Part shown: in pieces, positions 49,245 through 57,720 of the stretch
How positions within the stretch are numbered: position 1 is the first letter of the stretch
Layout of the letters: each line of letters begins with the position of its first letter
Source: Geodermatophilus obscurus DSM 43160
GTDB lineage: Bacteria > Actinomycetota > Actinomycetes > Mycobacteriales > Geodermatophilaceae
Length of the DNA: 64,000 nt
Assembly: GCF_000025345.1 (NCBI RefSeq)
Contig: NC_013757.1
Span: 3,658,001 to 3,722,000, forward strand
Reading direction: 5' to 3'
The notes under the pieces: model-generated
Seen by the model: only the letters and a program-made list of their open reading frames with translations
Database searches by the model: none
What the model was told of the DNA's origin: nothing
Translations under genes and position numbers: made by a program

Positions 49245-50342
49245 CTACGCACCGTGACGTCTGGTGACAGAGGCCTCGTGGGCGGCGTCCATGCGATCGG
49301 CGAGCGCGCCGAGGTCGTCGTCGAAGAGCCCGGAGTAGACGTCGAGGGTCATCGCCGCGGAGGCGTGGCCGAGCATCCGCTGGACCGCTTTGACGTTCGC
49401 GCCGCTGGCCACCAGCAGGCTCGCGGCGGTGTGCCGGAGGTCGTGCGGGCTGAGGTCCTCGAGCCCGGCTGCTTTGGCCGCCGGGTCGAAGAACCGCCGC
49501 CGGAAGTTGCCCGAGCGCAGCACCGCGCCACCCGGCGAGGTCAGCACGAGGTCGTCCCGGCCCTTGCCCCCGCAGCGGCGCGAGAGCGGCTCGACGAGCA
49601 CGGCCGGGATCGGCACGGTGCGCTGCTGGTGCGTCTTGGGCGTGCCGTACTCGACGGTGCCGCCGACCTCGGTAGCGCTCTCAGCGACGGTGAGCCGCCT
49701 GCGGAGAAAGTCGACCCGGCGGACCCGTAGGGCGGCCATCTCGCCGAACCGGAGTCCGGTGTAGGCCAGCAGCCGGACGACGTCGCCGTACTCCCCCGCT
49801 GCGTCCGCCAGCCGCTCTACCTCCTCCCGGGTGAGGAATCGGGGGTCGGCGCGCCGGGTCCTGGGCAGCGGGACGCCGGCAGCCGGGTTGCGCGGGATGC
49901 GTCCGTCCCGGACGGCGAGGGTGAGGATGAGGGCGAGCACGCGGTGGGCCTGCCGGACCGTCGGGGGCGCGAGACCGCCGGCGACGAGCTGGGCCACCCA
50001 GGCCGCCACGTCTGCGTGGGTGATGTCGGCGAGCCGGTGCCGGCCCCAGCGCGGCAGGATCTGGGCCCGCAACAGCGACCGGTAGCGGTAGAGCGTGCTG
50101 GGCTTGAGGCCCGTCTGCGCGGCCAGCCACTGCTCCGCCCAGGCCTCGACCGTGACCCGGCCCCGCTCCGGCGCCGTCCAGGTCTGCGTGACGATCGCCG
50201 AGGTCTGCTCGTCGAGCCAGCGCTGGGCGTCGACTCTGCGCTGGAACCGCTTTTCGTGCTGTCGCCCGCCGGCGTCGCGGTACCGCGACCGGTAGCGCTT
50301 GCTGCCGTCGCTGAGCACGTCCACGGTGATGGTCCCTGCCAT
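49245..50342 (-). CDS. tyrosine recombinase (second integrase)
   Basis: The protein has 365 residues from ATG 50342. It has the AP2-like arm-binding start (SKRYRSRYRDAGGRQHEKRF), a core-binding domain (LKPSTLYRYRSLLRAQILPR) and a full catalytic set. Arg is in YTGLRFGEMAALRVR, Lys in TPKTHQQRTVPIP, HDLRH in LSPHDLRHTAASLL, and HAS-x8-Y in MLGHASAAMTLDVYSG. The stop lies 81 bp from a tRNA 3' end and an excisionase gene lies upstream, so it came with a tRNA-targeting element. Confidence 0.92.
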   Translation of the reverse strand: MAGTITVDVLSDGSKRYRSRYRDAGGRQHEKRFQRRVDAQRWLDEQTSAIVTQTWTAPERGRVTVEAWAEQWLAAQTGLKPSTLYRYRSLLRAQILPRWGRHRLADITHADVAAWVAQLVAGGLAPPTVRQAHRVLALILTLAVRDGRIPRNPAAGVPLPRTRRADPRFLTREEVERLADAAGEYGDVVRLLAYTGLRFGEMAALRVRRVDFLRRRLTVAESATEVGGTVEYGTPKTHQQRTVPIPAVLVEPLSRRCGGKGRDDLVLTSPGGAVLRSGNFRRRFFDPAAKAAGLEDLSPHDLRHTAASLLVASGANVKAVQRMLGHASAAMTLDVYSGLFDDDLGALADRMDAAHEASVTRRHGA

Positions 50343-50426
50343 CAGGCGACCGTGCCCACGACTGGTCCCCGGGTCAACGCCGTCCTGCCGTCCTGGGGAG
50401 GAAGCGGCGCATCGGTGGACGGTCGG

Positions 50427-50639
50427 TCACCGACGGTCGAGTGTCTCGGCGCGCTGCTGCGCGATCCAGTCGTGGAGGTCGTCGCGCCGGTAGAGGACCC
50501 GGCGGCCCAGCCGGAAGCTGTGCGGACCCGTGCCGAGGTGTCGCCAGTAGCGCAGGGTGGCCACCGGCGCGCGCACGATCTCGGCGGCCTCGGTGATGGT
50601 GAGCAGCTCGGGCTCGCGGCCGGTGGCGGGCTGGGTCAT
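50427..50639 (-). CDS. excisionase / MerR-like HTH protein
   Basis: The protein has 70 residues from ATG 50639. The single HTH has the usual excisionase pattern: LLTITEAAEIVRAPVATLRY, then WRHLGTGPHSFRLGRRVLYR and DDLHDWI. It lies 84 bp upstream of the integrase on the same strand. It should bind DNA at the att region and promote excision. Confidence 0.85.
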   Translation of the reverse strand: MTQPATGREPELLTITEAAEIVRAPVATLRYWRHLGTGPHSFRLGRRVLYRRDDLHDWIAQQRAETLDRR

Positions 50640-50814
50640 GACGCACTCCGGATCCGATCGGCTGGTGTGGGCCTTACGCCTGGAGAAGGCGCTGTTTCGG
50701 GGCGTTTGGTGACAGCTCACAGCCAGGTTCTTCCGACGGTCTCCAGTCCTCCTCCGGTAGTCCTCCGGTAGCTCTTCTCCCGAGCCCTGGTCCCGCTACC
50801 GGAGACCACGTCGG

Positions 50815-51150
50815 TCAGCGCCCGACAGACGGGCCGGCACCCCGACGACCGGTGGGCACCTCGTGGTGCCACGGCTGCGGGCCACCCAACCCAGCTGCGG
50901 GAGCGGTCGGCCGCCGGGAGCTCGACTGGAACTGCCGGCAGTCGGCGTCTCGCGCTACGCGCCAGGCTTCGCGTTCTGCGACGAGCCGGTCGGCCGACTG
51001 GTCGGCCAGGGCCGGTTCGGCCTCCAGCTGGGCGATGCGCGCCCGTGCTGCGGCCAGCCCACGCTGGTCGGCGGCGATGTCGCGATCGAACTCGGTCAGC
51101 CTGTCCGCGGGGTCCGGGGTCCGGCCGAGTGCGCCGAACCTGCCCAGCTC
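50815..51150 (-). pseudogene. coiled-coil fragment, possible C-terminus of a lost element gene
   Basis: On the minus strand a frame ending at 50815 has coding character: DPADRLTEFDRDIAADQRGL, then AAARARIAQLEAEP and LVAEREAWRVARDADCRQ. It has no credible start; upstream it becomes low-complexity. Helical, charged C-termini like this occur in relaxases and other element proteins, but the family cannot be named. Confidence 0.35.
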
Positions 51151-51220
51151 GTCATCGCGCCGGCGACGCCTGCTCCGGCGACATGCTGTTGCATGCCCGC
51201 TGGCCTGTGCCGGCGTGACG

Positions 51221-51487
51221 ATGCGCAGTGTCGCGACGGCGATGGGCATCGACATCCGCAACGGCCGGCTCCGGGCAAGCACCGAGATGGACGCCCTCGG
51301 CACGCTCGGCGTCTCCCGGAAGGCGCCCGTGGGGCTCGGCGACATCCAGGTCGTGGTCGAGCTGGACACCGACGCGGACGACGCGACGCTGGCCAAGCTG
51401 GCGGAGCTGACCGAGCGCGACTGCGTCGTCGCCCAGACCCTGGCCCGGCCGCCGCACCTCACGATCCGGCGGGCAGCCGGGGAGTAG
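51221..51487 (+). pseudogene. OsmC-family protein, C-terminal fragment
   Basis: The frame from ATG 51221 gives IQVVVELDTDADDATLAKLA, then ELTERDCVVAQTLARPPHLT. The motif E-R-x-C-V-V is the second-cysteine region of OsmC-like peroxide-resistance proteins, which are normally about 140 residues. The first half with the catalytic Arg and first Cys is missing. This is probably truncated by element rearrangement. Confidence 0.5.
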
Positions 51488-51531
51488 CCGCAACCCGGCG
51501 GTCGGTCGCCCGTCCGGCGGGCGCGGGAACC

Positions 51532-51666
51532 CTACTTCTTGCCGTGGGTCAGGTTCTCCATCTGCGAGGTGTGGTCGCTCTTCGCCTTCCTGTCGAGGCG
51601 CTTCTCCTTGATCGACTTGCCGTGCGGCTTCTTGGCGTTCGTCTGTTTCGGGGACTTGTCACCCAT
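51532..51666 (-). CDS. small basic conserved protein (44 aa)
   Basis: ATG 51666 starts MGDKSPKQTNAKKPHGKSIK and ends KKAKSD-like lysine-rich sequence, then TSQMENLTHGKK, at a TAG. An upstream GAGGGAGCG can bind the ribosome. Very similar 'MGDKSPK...KK' mini-proteins are widespread in actinobacteria; function unknown. It is intact although both neighbours are debris. Confidence 0.65.
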   Translation of the reverse strand: MGDKSPKQTNAKKPHGKSIKEKRLDRKAKSDHTSQMENLTHGKK

Positions 51667-51894
51667 GGTGTGCGCTCCCTCGTCGGAAACCCGAGCGGCT
51701 CCGTGCGCCGGACGCTACGCCGGCGGAGACGGTTCCCGGCGAGTCGTGGACGCCGCTAACCGGCGCCCGGGGGACGGCGGGGCGGGCGAACGGATCGGCC
51801 GACCGGCGGAGCCGGGAATCGGCGGTGCGGCCGATGTGCGGAGCAATCCGGATGCGGGACGGTTCGATCCCGTCCCGATATCAGGAGGCCTCCG

Positions 51895-52502
51895 TGATCG
51901 ACAGCTCTCCCGTCCAGCGCGAGAACCGCAGCCCGGCCGGCTCGTCTGCGCTCCCGCCCGCCGCTGGTTCCTCATCCTGGCGCCGGCCCTCGCCGGCCTG
52001 TTCAGCGTCGCCGGAGCGGCGGCCGACCCGGGCGTCGACCAGAACGGGGCGCTGATGTACGCGGCGTATGCCAGCAACCCCGACGCGGTTCAGTTCAAGT
52101 TGGTGGCCTACCACTTCTCCCACGCGCTGATGAGGGCAGCGGCGCCGCCGCAAGGTGGCTCTCGACGGCGTCGACCTGCACGTGCGGGCCGGCGAGGTCG
52201 TCGCGCTGGTCGGGAACAACGGTGCGGGGTTGGTGGTCGCGGCGGCCGGCGCGGCGACGCTGCCGGCCGGCAACCTCATCGAGTTCTACGGCGTGCTGCT
52301 GCAGGACCGGCCCAACTCCTACGCCGCCTACGGCTCGGGCCAGGAGCCCTGGATCGGCTCGGACGTCGGCTGGATCACCTTCCTGCTGGGCGCGCTGATC
52401 CTTCTCATCGGCGGGGTGCTCGCCGCCGTCGGGATGGCGCGGACCGGCATGCGTCCGCGCTGGCTGGTGGTTTTCGCGCCCTGCTGGCCCCAGGAGTGCT
52501 AG
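51895..52502 (+). pseudogene. mosaic gene debris with an ABC-ATPase fragment
   Basis: Three unrelated pieces follow one another. First is a membrane-protein start (RWFLILAPALAGLFSVAGAA, then GALMYAAYASNPDAVQF). Next, at about 52150-52230, is the first 25 residues of an ABC transporter ATPase (VALDGVDLHVRAGEVVALVG then NNGAG, a Walker A cut before its Lys-Ser/Thr). Last is a hydrophobic stretch (ITFLLGALILLIGGVLAAVG). The pieces lie in different frames. This is recombination scar, not a working gene. Confidence 0.5.
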
Positions 52503-52709
52503 CCGGCAATCTCTTCGCGCTCGGGCCGGCCCTGCTCAGCGTGGTTGCGCTGACCGCCTACGCGCAGCGTGGTCGTTGTTCGGACGGCTGCTGCTCCGCC
52601 GTCCCTGAGCCGTTCCTTAATCGGCGCACCACGACCCCGCTTCCGGGATGCGACCACCGCCGGCTCAGCGGAAACCGGGTCCCGGCGGCCGTGGGTCGGA
52701 ATGGTGCGA

Positions 52710-53537
52710 CTACCGGCTGGCGATGAGGAGCACGCCTGCCATGACCAGGACGGCGCCGGTGACCTGTAGCGGACGCAGCCGTTCATGCAGCAGCGCACGG
52801 GCGAGGGCGATGGTGACGACGGGGTAGAGACTCGCCGACACCGCGGACAGGGACAGCAGCGCTCGGGTGCTGGCGAGGGTGTAGGCGAGATTTGCGGCGG
52901 TGTCGAGCACTCCGACCACCGCGGCAGCAGGCAGCGCCCGCACCGGCGCGCGGGTGCGGGCGAACAGCAGCACAAGAACGAAGATGCTCACGCTGACAGC
53001 CCGGCTCGCGCCAACCCCGCTGAGTGCATCGATGCTGCCGGCGCGCTGCAGGGCGACCAGCTGGCCCCCGGCACACACCGCTGCGGCCACCGCCAGGAGC
53101 ACGCTGAGCCGGTGATCGGCTGGCGGGTGGTAGGCCTGCTGCCTGCTGGCGAGGACCACCCCGGCCAACGCCAGCACGATGCCCGCACCCGCGGCTGGAC
53201 CCGGCCGCTCACCCGTGGCGAGGCCGACCAGCACGGGCACCACCGCGGAGGTGGCCACGATTGGAGCGATCACGCTCATCGTCCCGATGGCCAACGCCCG
53301 GTAGAGGCAGGCGACGCTGCCCACGGAGAGCACACCGGCGACCGTCCCCCACCCGGCCGCCGCGGGCTGCACGCCGCCACGCACGAGCAGGACGATCAGC
53401 AGGGCCACGAGCCCGGCGCCTTGGCTGCAGGTGACCACGATCAACAGCGGCAGATGCCGGCTGAGCCGGCCACCGGCGAAGTCCGCGGTGCCCCACAGCA
53501 CCGAGGCGGACAGCGCCAGCACCAGGCCGGTGACCAT
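52710..53537 (-). CDS. EamA/DMT-family transporter
   Basis: The protein has 275 residues from ATG 53537 with ten hydrophobic helices in two repeated halves. VLALSASVLWGTADFAGGRL starts the first EamA domain; VVGVLDTAANLAYTLASTRA then LLSLSAVSASLYPVVTIALA is the typical second. The family exports amino acids or other small metabolites across the membrane; substrate unknown. Confidence 0.85.
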   Translation of the reverse strand: MVTGLVLALSASVLWGTADFAGGRLSRHLPLLIVVTCSQGAGLVALLIVLLVRGGVQPAAAGWGTVAGVLSVGSVACLYRALAIGTMSVIAPIVATSAVVPVLVGLATGERPGPAAGAGIVLALAGVVLASRQQAYHPPADHRLSVLLAVAAAVCAGGQLVALQRAGSIDALSGVGASRAVSVSIFVLVLLFARTRAPVRALPAAAVVGVLDTAANLAYTLASTRALLSLSAVSASLYPVVTIALARALLHERLRPLQVTGAVLVMAGVLLIASR

Positions 53538-53817
53538 CCGGGCACCATGCAGGGCCGCCACCCGGTGGCGCCAGTACACCGGGTGGTACCAGTACTGCCA
53601 GCACTGGGCCGTCGGCGTGTACGAGGCGCAGCAAGCCGAGCCCGGCGGGTCCCGGAGGACATCACCGAAGCCACCTTCGGTGTCCGGTGAGCGATCGTCT
53701 GCAGGACAGCAGCCGTCCTGATTGTTTCGCCAGTCCTCCACCGCGACCGGACAATGCGGCAGTCGCCTGGGCTCTCACGATGGATGCTCCGCCTCTGTGG
53801 CCACCTAGGCTCCCGGC

Positions 53818-54843
53818 ATGGCTTCCAATCGCAAGCCACTCGATGACCTGCGTGAGACTGTCGGTCGCCTGGGCGATCAACTTCCGTGGCCCGGTCGGCG
53901 GGGCGTGGACGACCTGGTGAGCGACCTCTTCGGCGGCCGCCCCGGGCCGGCTCGGCCGCTCTCGGCGGTGCAGGCGGAGCTCGATGGGCTCGTCGGACTA
54001 GAGACGGTGAAAGAGCAGGTGCAGGCGCTCGTGGCCTTCCTGCAAGTGCAGGCGCGCCGCAAGACACACGGCCTGCCCGAGGTGGCGACGTCCCAGCACC
54101 TCGTGTTCCTCGGAAACCCGGGCACCGGCAAGACCACGGTGGCGCGGCTCCTGGCCGAGATGTACCGAGCGGTCGGCTTGCTGCAGAAGGGCCACCTGGT
54201 GGAGGTCGATCGGGCCGCTCTGGTCGGGCAGTACGTCGGTGCGACCGCAATCAAGACCGACCGCGTAATCCGCCGGGCACTCGACGGCGTCCTGTTCATC
54301 GACGAGGCCTACTCGCTGGCCCCAGAGGGCGACGGCCGGCTGGACTTCGGACCCGAGGCAGTCGAGGTCCTGCTCAAGCGCATGGAGGATCACCGCCATC
54401 GCCTGGTGGTGATCGTGGCCGGCTATCCCCGGCTGATGGAGTCGTTCCTGCTCTCGAACCCTGGTCTGCGCTCCCGGTTTGCTCGCGAGGTGAGGTTCCC
54501 CGACTACTCGACGGACGAACTCGAAGCGATCTTCGCGATCATCGTGGCCCAGCACGAGTACGCGCTGGAGCCTGGCGCCGAAGCGACGCTCCGGCGCATC
54601 CTCGGTGGCCTCCGCCCTGGTGAAGAGTCCGGCAACGCGCGCTTCGCCCGCACGCTGTTCGAGCAGGCGCTCAACCGCCAGGCGCTGCGGCTGACGCGCA
54701 ATAAGGACCGGAGTGTGGATGCGCTCGACCGTGCCGACGTAACGACGCTCACCGCGGACGACGTTGCTGAGGCTGCCCGCGCGCTGGGCCAGGAGCCAAC
54801 GCATGAACCCGAGCCCTCTCGATGGCAACGCTGGCTCGAGTGA
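53818..54843 (+). CDS. CbxX/CfxQ-type AAA ATPase
   Basis: The protein has 341 residues from ATG 53818. After about 60 residues comes a AAA module: [20 protein letters not shown], Walker [21 protein letters not shown], pore-loop area [13 protein letters not shown], Walker [21 protein letters not shown], sensor 1 [20 protein letters not shown] and arginine finger [15 protein letters not shown]. The family includes Rubisco activase CbxX and the EccA chaperones of type VII secretion, all remodelling partner proteins. No Rubisco or ESX gene is nearby, so the client is unknown. Confidence 0.88.
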   Translation: MASNRKPLDDLRETVGRLGDQLPWPGRRGVDDLVSDLFGGRPGPARPLSAVQAELDGLVGLETVKEQVQALVAFLQVQARRKTHGLPEVATSQHLVFLGNPGTGKTTVARLLAEMYRAVGLLQKGHLVEVDRAALVGQYVGATAIKTDRVIRRALDGVLFIDEAYSLAPEGDGRLDFGPEAVEVLLKRMEDHRHRLVVIVAGYPRLMESFLLSNPGLRSRFAREVRFPDYSTDELEAIFAIIVAQHEYALEPGAEATLRRILGGLRPGEESGNARFARTLFEQALNRQALRLTRNKDRSVDALDRADVTTLTADDVAEAARALGQEPTHEPEPSRWQRWLE

Positions 54844-54889
54844 CGTCCAGGACGCCGGCGACGTCACGGCTGTAACCCAAGCTTTAAAG

Positions 54890-55780
54890 TTCGTTTCACT
54901 TTGACCTCGGCGTGGCTGCCGTAGGACATGGTCGGTCCTGAGCAGGCTGGCCTGGGTGATCGAGAAGCTCGTGCCTGACGGGCTGTGGGAGCGGATCGCT
55001 CCGCTGCTGCCGCCGCCCAAGCCCCGTCGCCACCGGTATCCGGGCCGCCGGCCGATCGACGACCGGGCCGCACTCGCCGGCATCGTCTTCGTGCTCAAGA
55101 CCGGCATCACCTGGAACCAGCTGCCCACCGCACTGGTCGGCTGCTCGGGGGTGACCTGCTGGCGGCGGCTGCGCGACTGGACCGAGGCCGGCGTCTGGCC
55201 GGCGCTGCACGAGCAGCTGCTGGCCCAACTGCGCGCGCTCGGTGAGCTGGACCTGGACCGGTGCGCGGTCGACGGCTCCCACGTGCGAGCCCTCAAAGGG
55301 GGGACCACGTCGGCCCCTCACCGGTCGACCGCGGGCGTCCCGGCTCCAAGCACCACCTGATCTGCGATGCCGGCGGCATCCCGCTGGCTGTGACACTCAG
55401 CGGCGGCAACCGCAACGACATCACCCAGCTGATCCCGCTGGTCGACGCCGTCCCGCCGATTCGGGGCCGACGCGGCCGCCCTCGCCGCCGACCGCGGGAG
55501 CTGTTCGCCGACCGCGGCTACGACCACGACATCTACCGTCGACAGCTCCGACAGCGCGGGATCACTCCGCGGATCGCCCGCCGCGGCGTCGCCCACGGCT
55601 CGGGCCTGGGCCGTCAGCGGTGGGTCGTCGAACGAAGCTTCGCCTGGCTGCACGCGTTCAAGCGGCTGCGCACCCGGTATGAACGCCGCGCCGACCTCCA
55701 CCTCGGACTGCTCCAGCTGGCCTGCGTCCTGATCTGCTATCGCCGGCTTCGGTCGTTCTGAAACGGGTTGTAAGAGCTTG
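54890..55780 (+). mobile_element. IS5-family (IS427-type) insertion sequence
   Basis: The element contains one transposase split over two overlapping frames (54956-55360 and to 55761). The outer sequences caagctttaaagttcgtttca (left) and tgaaacgggttgtaagagctt (right) are imperfect inverted repeats. Exact ends and target duplication are uncertain because another IS5-type fragment joins directly on the right. Confidence 0.7.
54956..55761 (+). CDS. IS5-family transposase made by -1 frameshifting
   Basis: The first frame (GTG 54956) encodes the DUF4096-type head LVPDGLWERIAPLLPPPKPR, then TGITWNQLPTALVGCSG and the first Asp in DRCAVDGSHVRALKGG. The second frame, entered by a -1 shift at caaaggggggacc (about 55294-55306), encodes the DDE remainder. 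It reads GSKHHLICDAGGIPLAVTLS, then ELFADRGYDHDIYRRQLRQR and RWVVERSFAWLHAFKRLRTR. The run of A and G at the junction is the typical programmed slippage site of IS427-type elements, so the split is probably functional. Confidence 0.75.
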
Positions 55781-55782
55781 TC

Positions 55783-56240
55783 TCACGTGGCGAGCTTCTT
55801 GTAGCAGGTCAAGGTGGCGGCCAGGGTGAGAAATGCGGTGAACAGCCGGGCGGAGCGTTCGTAGCGGATGGTCAGCCGGCGGTAGCCGGTCAGCCAGGCG
55901 AAGGAGCGTTCGACGACCCAGCGGTGCCGGCCCAGCCGGGTGGAGGTCTCCACGCCGCGGCGGGCGATCCGCGGAGTGATGCGGCGTCGGCGCAGCCAGG
56001 CCCGCAGGTGCGGATAGTCGTAACCCTTGTCGGCGTGCAGCTTGGCCGGCCGGCGGCGGCGCGGGCCGCGCCGGGAGCGGATTGCGGGGATGGCCTGCAC
56101 CAGTGGGATCAGCGCGAGGCTGTCGTGGGTGTTGGCCGCCGAGGTCGCCACGGCCAGCGGCAGGCCGGTGGCGTCGGTGAGCACGTGCAGCTTGGACCCG
56201 GGTTTGCCGCGGTCGACGGGGTTGGGGCCGGTCAGCGGGC
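55783..56240 (-). pseudogene. IS5-family transposase, 5'-truncated
   Basis: The minus strand encodes only the C-terminal half. It reads GPNPVDRGKPGSKLHVLTDA, then AKLHADKGYDYPHLRAWLRR, RITPRIARRGVETSTRLGRH and RWVVERSFAWLTGYRRLTIR. The catalytic Asp of the first half is lost. The reading breaks at about 56240, where unrelated sequence begins. It abuts the IS5 element on its left in opposite orientation. Confidence 0.75.
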
Positions 56241-56322
56241 CCCTTATCTGTGGAGGGACCCCCGGTCAACCGGTCCGTTGTTCTTGGCCTCCTCCGTCGG
56301 CCTGGGGCGGTGTCGGTCCGCT

Positions 56323-56370
56323 GCCGCGGTCAAGGTGGAGCGCCCGTGGACGAACGACCTTGACCGCGGC
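56323..56370. other. perfect 14-bp inverted repeat (hairpin)
   Basis: gccgcggtcaaggt and accttgaccgcggc enclose a 20-base loop in a stretch (56241-56683) without a gene. It may be a terminator or the folded end of an insertion sequence. Confidence 0.5.
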
Positions 56371-56683
56371 GAGGACCGGCCCATGCTGCTCGCCGCGGAG
56401 GAGGACGGGGTCAGGAGTTCAGGTCACGGGCGGCTCCCGTTCCGGCGCGGTGGCCGGTGGTTGGCTGGCATCCGGGTGGGGTGCGCGGGCGCCCAGCCTT
56501 ATCTCGGTGCACGGAGCCGTCGGTGCTGCTCCGGCGACATGATGATCGATGGGGTGTCCCGGCAGGGTGCGGCCGCTCGGTCTTTTGAGGCCGGTCGCGA
56601 TCAGGCGCGCCGGCAGGGGCTCGGGCAGGAGCAGGCCGCGGGCATCGGTGGGTGGGCTGATGCGCGCACCCGGCCTCGGATGG

Positions 56684-57709
56684 TCAGACCGGAGCGAGGG
56701 CCTCATCACCGAGCGCCCGCAGGGTGTGGTGCGCCCGCCGGGCGATCTTGCGGGCGACCGAGAGTGCCGCCCGGTTGCCGCCGAGCCGGTCGGCGACCTG
56801 CCGGTAGTAGGCGTGATCCGGGGAGCCGGGGCGGGCGGCGCACTTGGCCGCCTCGAACAGCGCCCAGCGCAGCAGCGGCGAGCCCTGCCGCGATAGATGC
56901 CCCGGTGGGCGCTTGCCGTCGGAGGAGTAGACGGTGATGTCCAGCCCGGTGTGCCGGACCGCCTTGCGGGACGCGGAGAAGCGTCGGGTGTCGCCGAGCT
57001 CGGCCCACAGCGCCACCGCGGTGATCGGCCCGACCCCGTATTGGGCCTGCAGCGCCCGGCAGCCGGGCTGGCGGCGGGCGAACACCGCGATCTGCTTGCG
57101 CAGCGGAGCCAGCTCCGCGTCCAGGGCGTCCAGGATGCGCAGCGCCGCGGCGACCGCCTCCCGCCCCGCCGAAGACAGCTCTTCGGCTGCCTCGAGCCGC
57201 TGGCGGTTGCCCGCCCCGAGCAGATCGCCTGCGATCGCCGCGGCGCCCTGGTGCAGCAGGATGGCGTGGATGCGCTGGACCCAGGCGGTGTGCTCCTCAC
57301 GCAGGTCGCGGAACAGCTGCAGCCGGGCGCGCATCTCGCACACCTGCTCCGGCGGAATCCACGACTCCGGCAGCCGCCCGCCGGCCAGCAGCTCGCGCAG
57401 GTGCCGGGCGTCGGTCCGGTCGGTCTTCGCCCGCCGCTTCGGGCCGCGGGCGGCCGCGGTGTCGGCCGGCTCGGCCAGATGTGCCTCGATCCCGGCACGG
57501 CGCAGCTCCTCCACCACGAACCGCCAGCCGGTGCAGGCCTCCACCGCGAACGCCGCCGGCGAGTCGGCGACGGTGTCCTGCAGCCAGCGGCGCAGCAGCA
57601 TCCGGTCGGCCGGGGCGATCCGGCCGCGCCGGGTCTGGCCGCTGCGCTCATCGAGGTAGTCAAAGGTGATCTGCCGCCGGTGAACGTCCAATCCACCTAC
57701 GATCCGCAT
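56684..57709 (-). CDS. IS110-family transposase
   Basis: The protein has 341 residues from ATG 57709, with GAGGAGG upstream. The DEDD catalytic N-terminus is RIVGGLDVHRRQITFDYLDE, then FAVEACTGWRFVVEELRRAG and RAKTDRTDARHLRELLAGG. The C-terminal transposase-20 domain shows YGVGPITAVALWAELGDTRR, then FSASRKAVRHTGLDITVYSS and the Ser-rich PPGHLSRQGSPLLRWAL. IS110 enzymes are RNA-guided (bridge RNA) in well-studied members. The non-coding flanks 57710-57780 and 56241-56683 are where such an RNA would lie. It is inserted at the 3' end of the IS701 gene. Confidence 0.88.
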   Translation of the reverse strand: MRIVGGLDVHRRQITFDYLDERSGQTRRGRIAPADRMLLRRWLQDTVADSPAAFAVEACTGWRFVVEELRRAGIEAHLAEPADTAAARGPKRRAKTDRTDARHLRELLAGGRLPESWIPPEQVCEMRARLQLFRDLREEHTAWVQRIHAILLHQGAAAIAGDLLGAGNRQRLEAAEELSSAGREAVAAALRILDALDAELAPLRKQIAVFARRQPGCRALQAQYGVGPITAVALWAELGDTRRFSASRKAVRHTGLDITVYSSDGKRPPGHLSRQGSPLLRWALFEAAKCAARPGSPDHAYYRQVADRLGGNRAALSVARKIARRAHHTLRALGDEALAPV

Positions 57710-57720
57710 CGGGGGCCTCC

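Noticed and set aside
51856-51876. T-arm-like sequence ggacggttcgatcccgtcc as an att remnant
   Set aside because: It can form a T-arm with loop ttcgatc, but it does not match the CAU tRNA or tRNA-Val ends in this window, and no other cloverleaf arm is nearby.
52155-52502. functional ABC transporter ATPase
   Set aside because: Only the first 25 residues match; Walker A is cut and no Q-loop, signature or Walker B follows.
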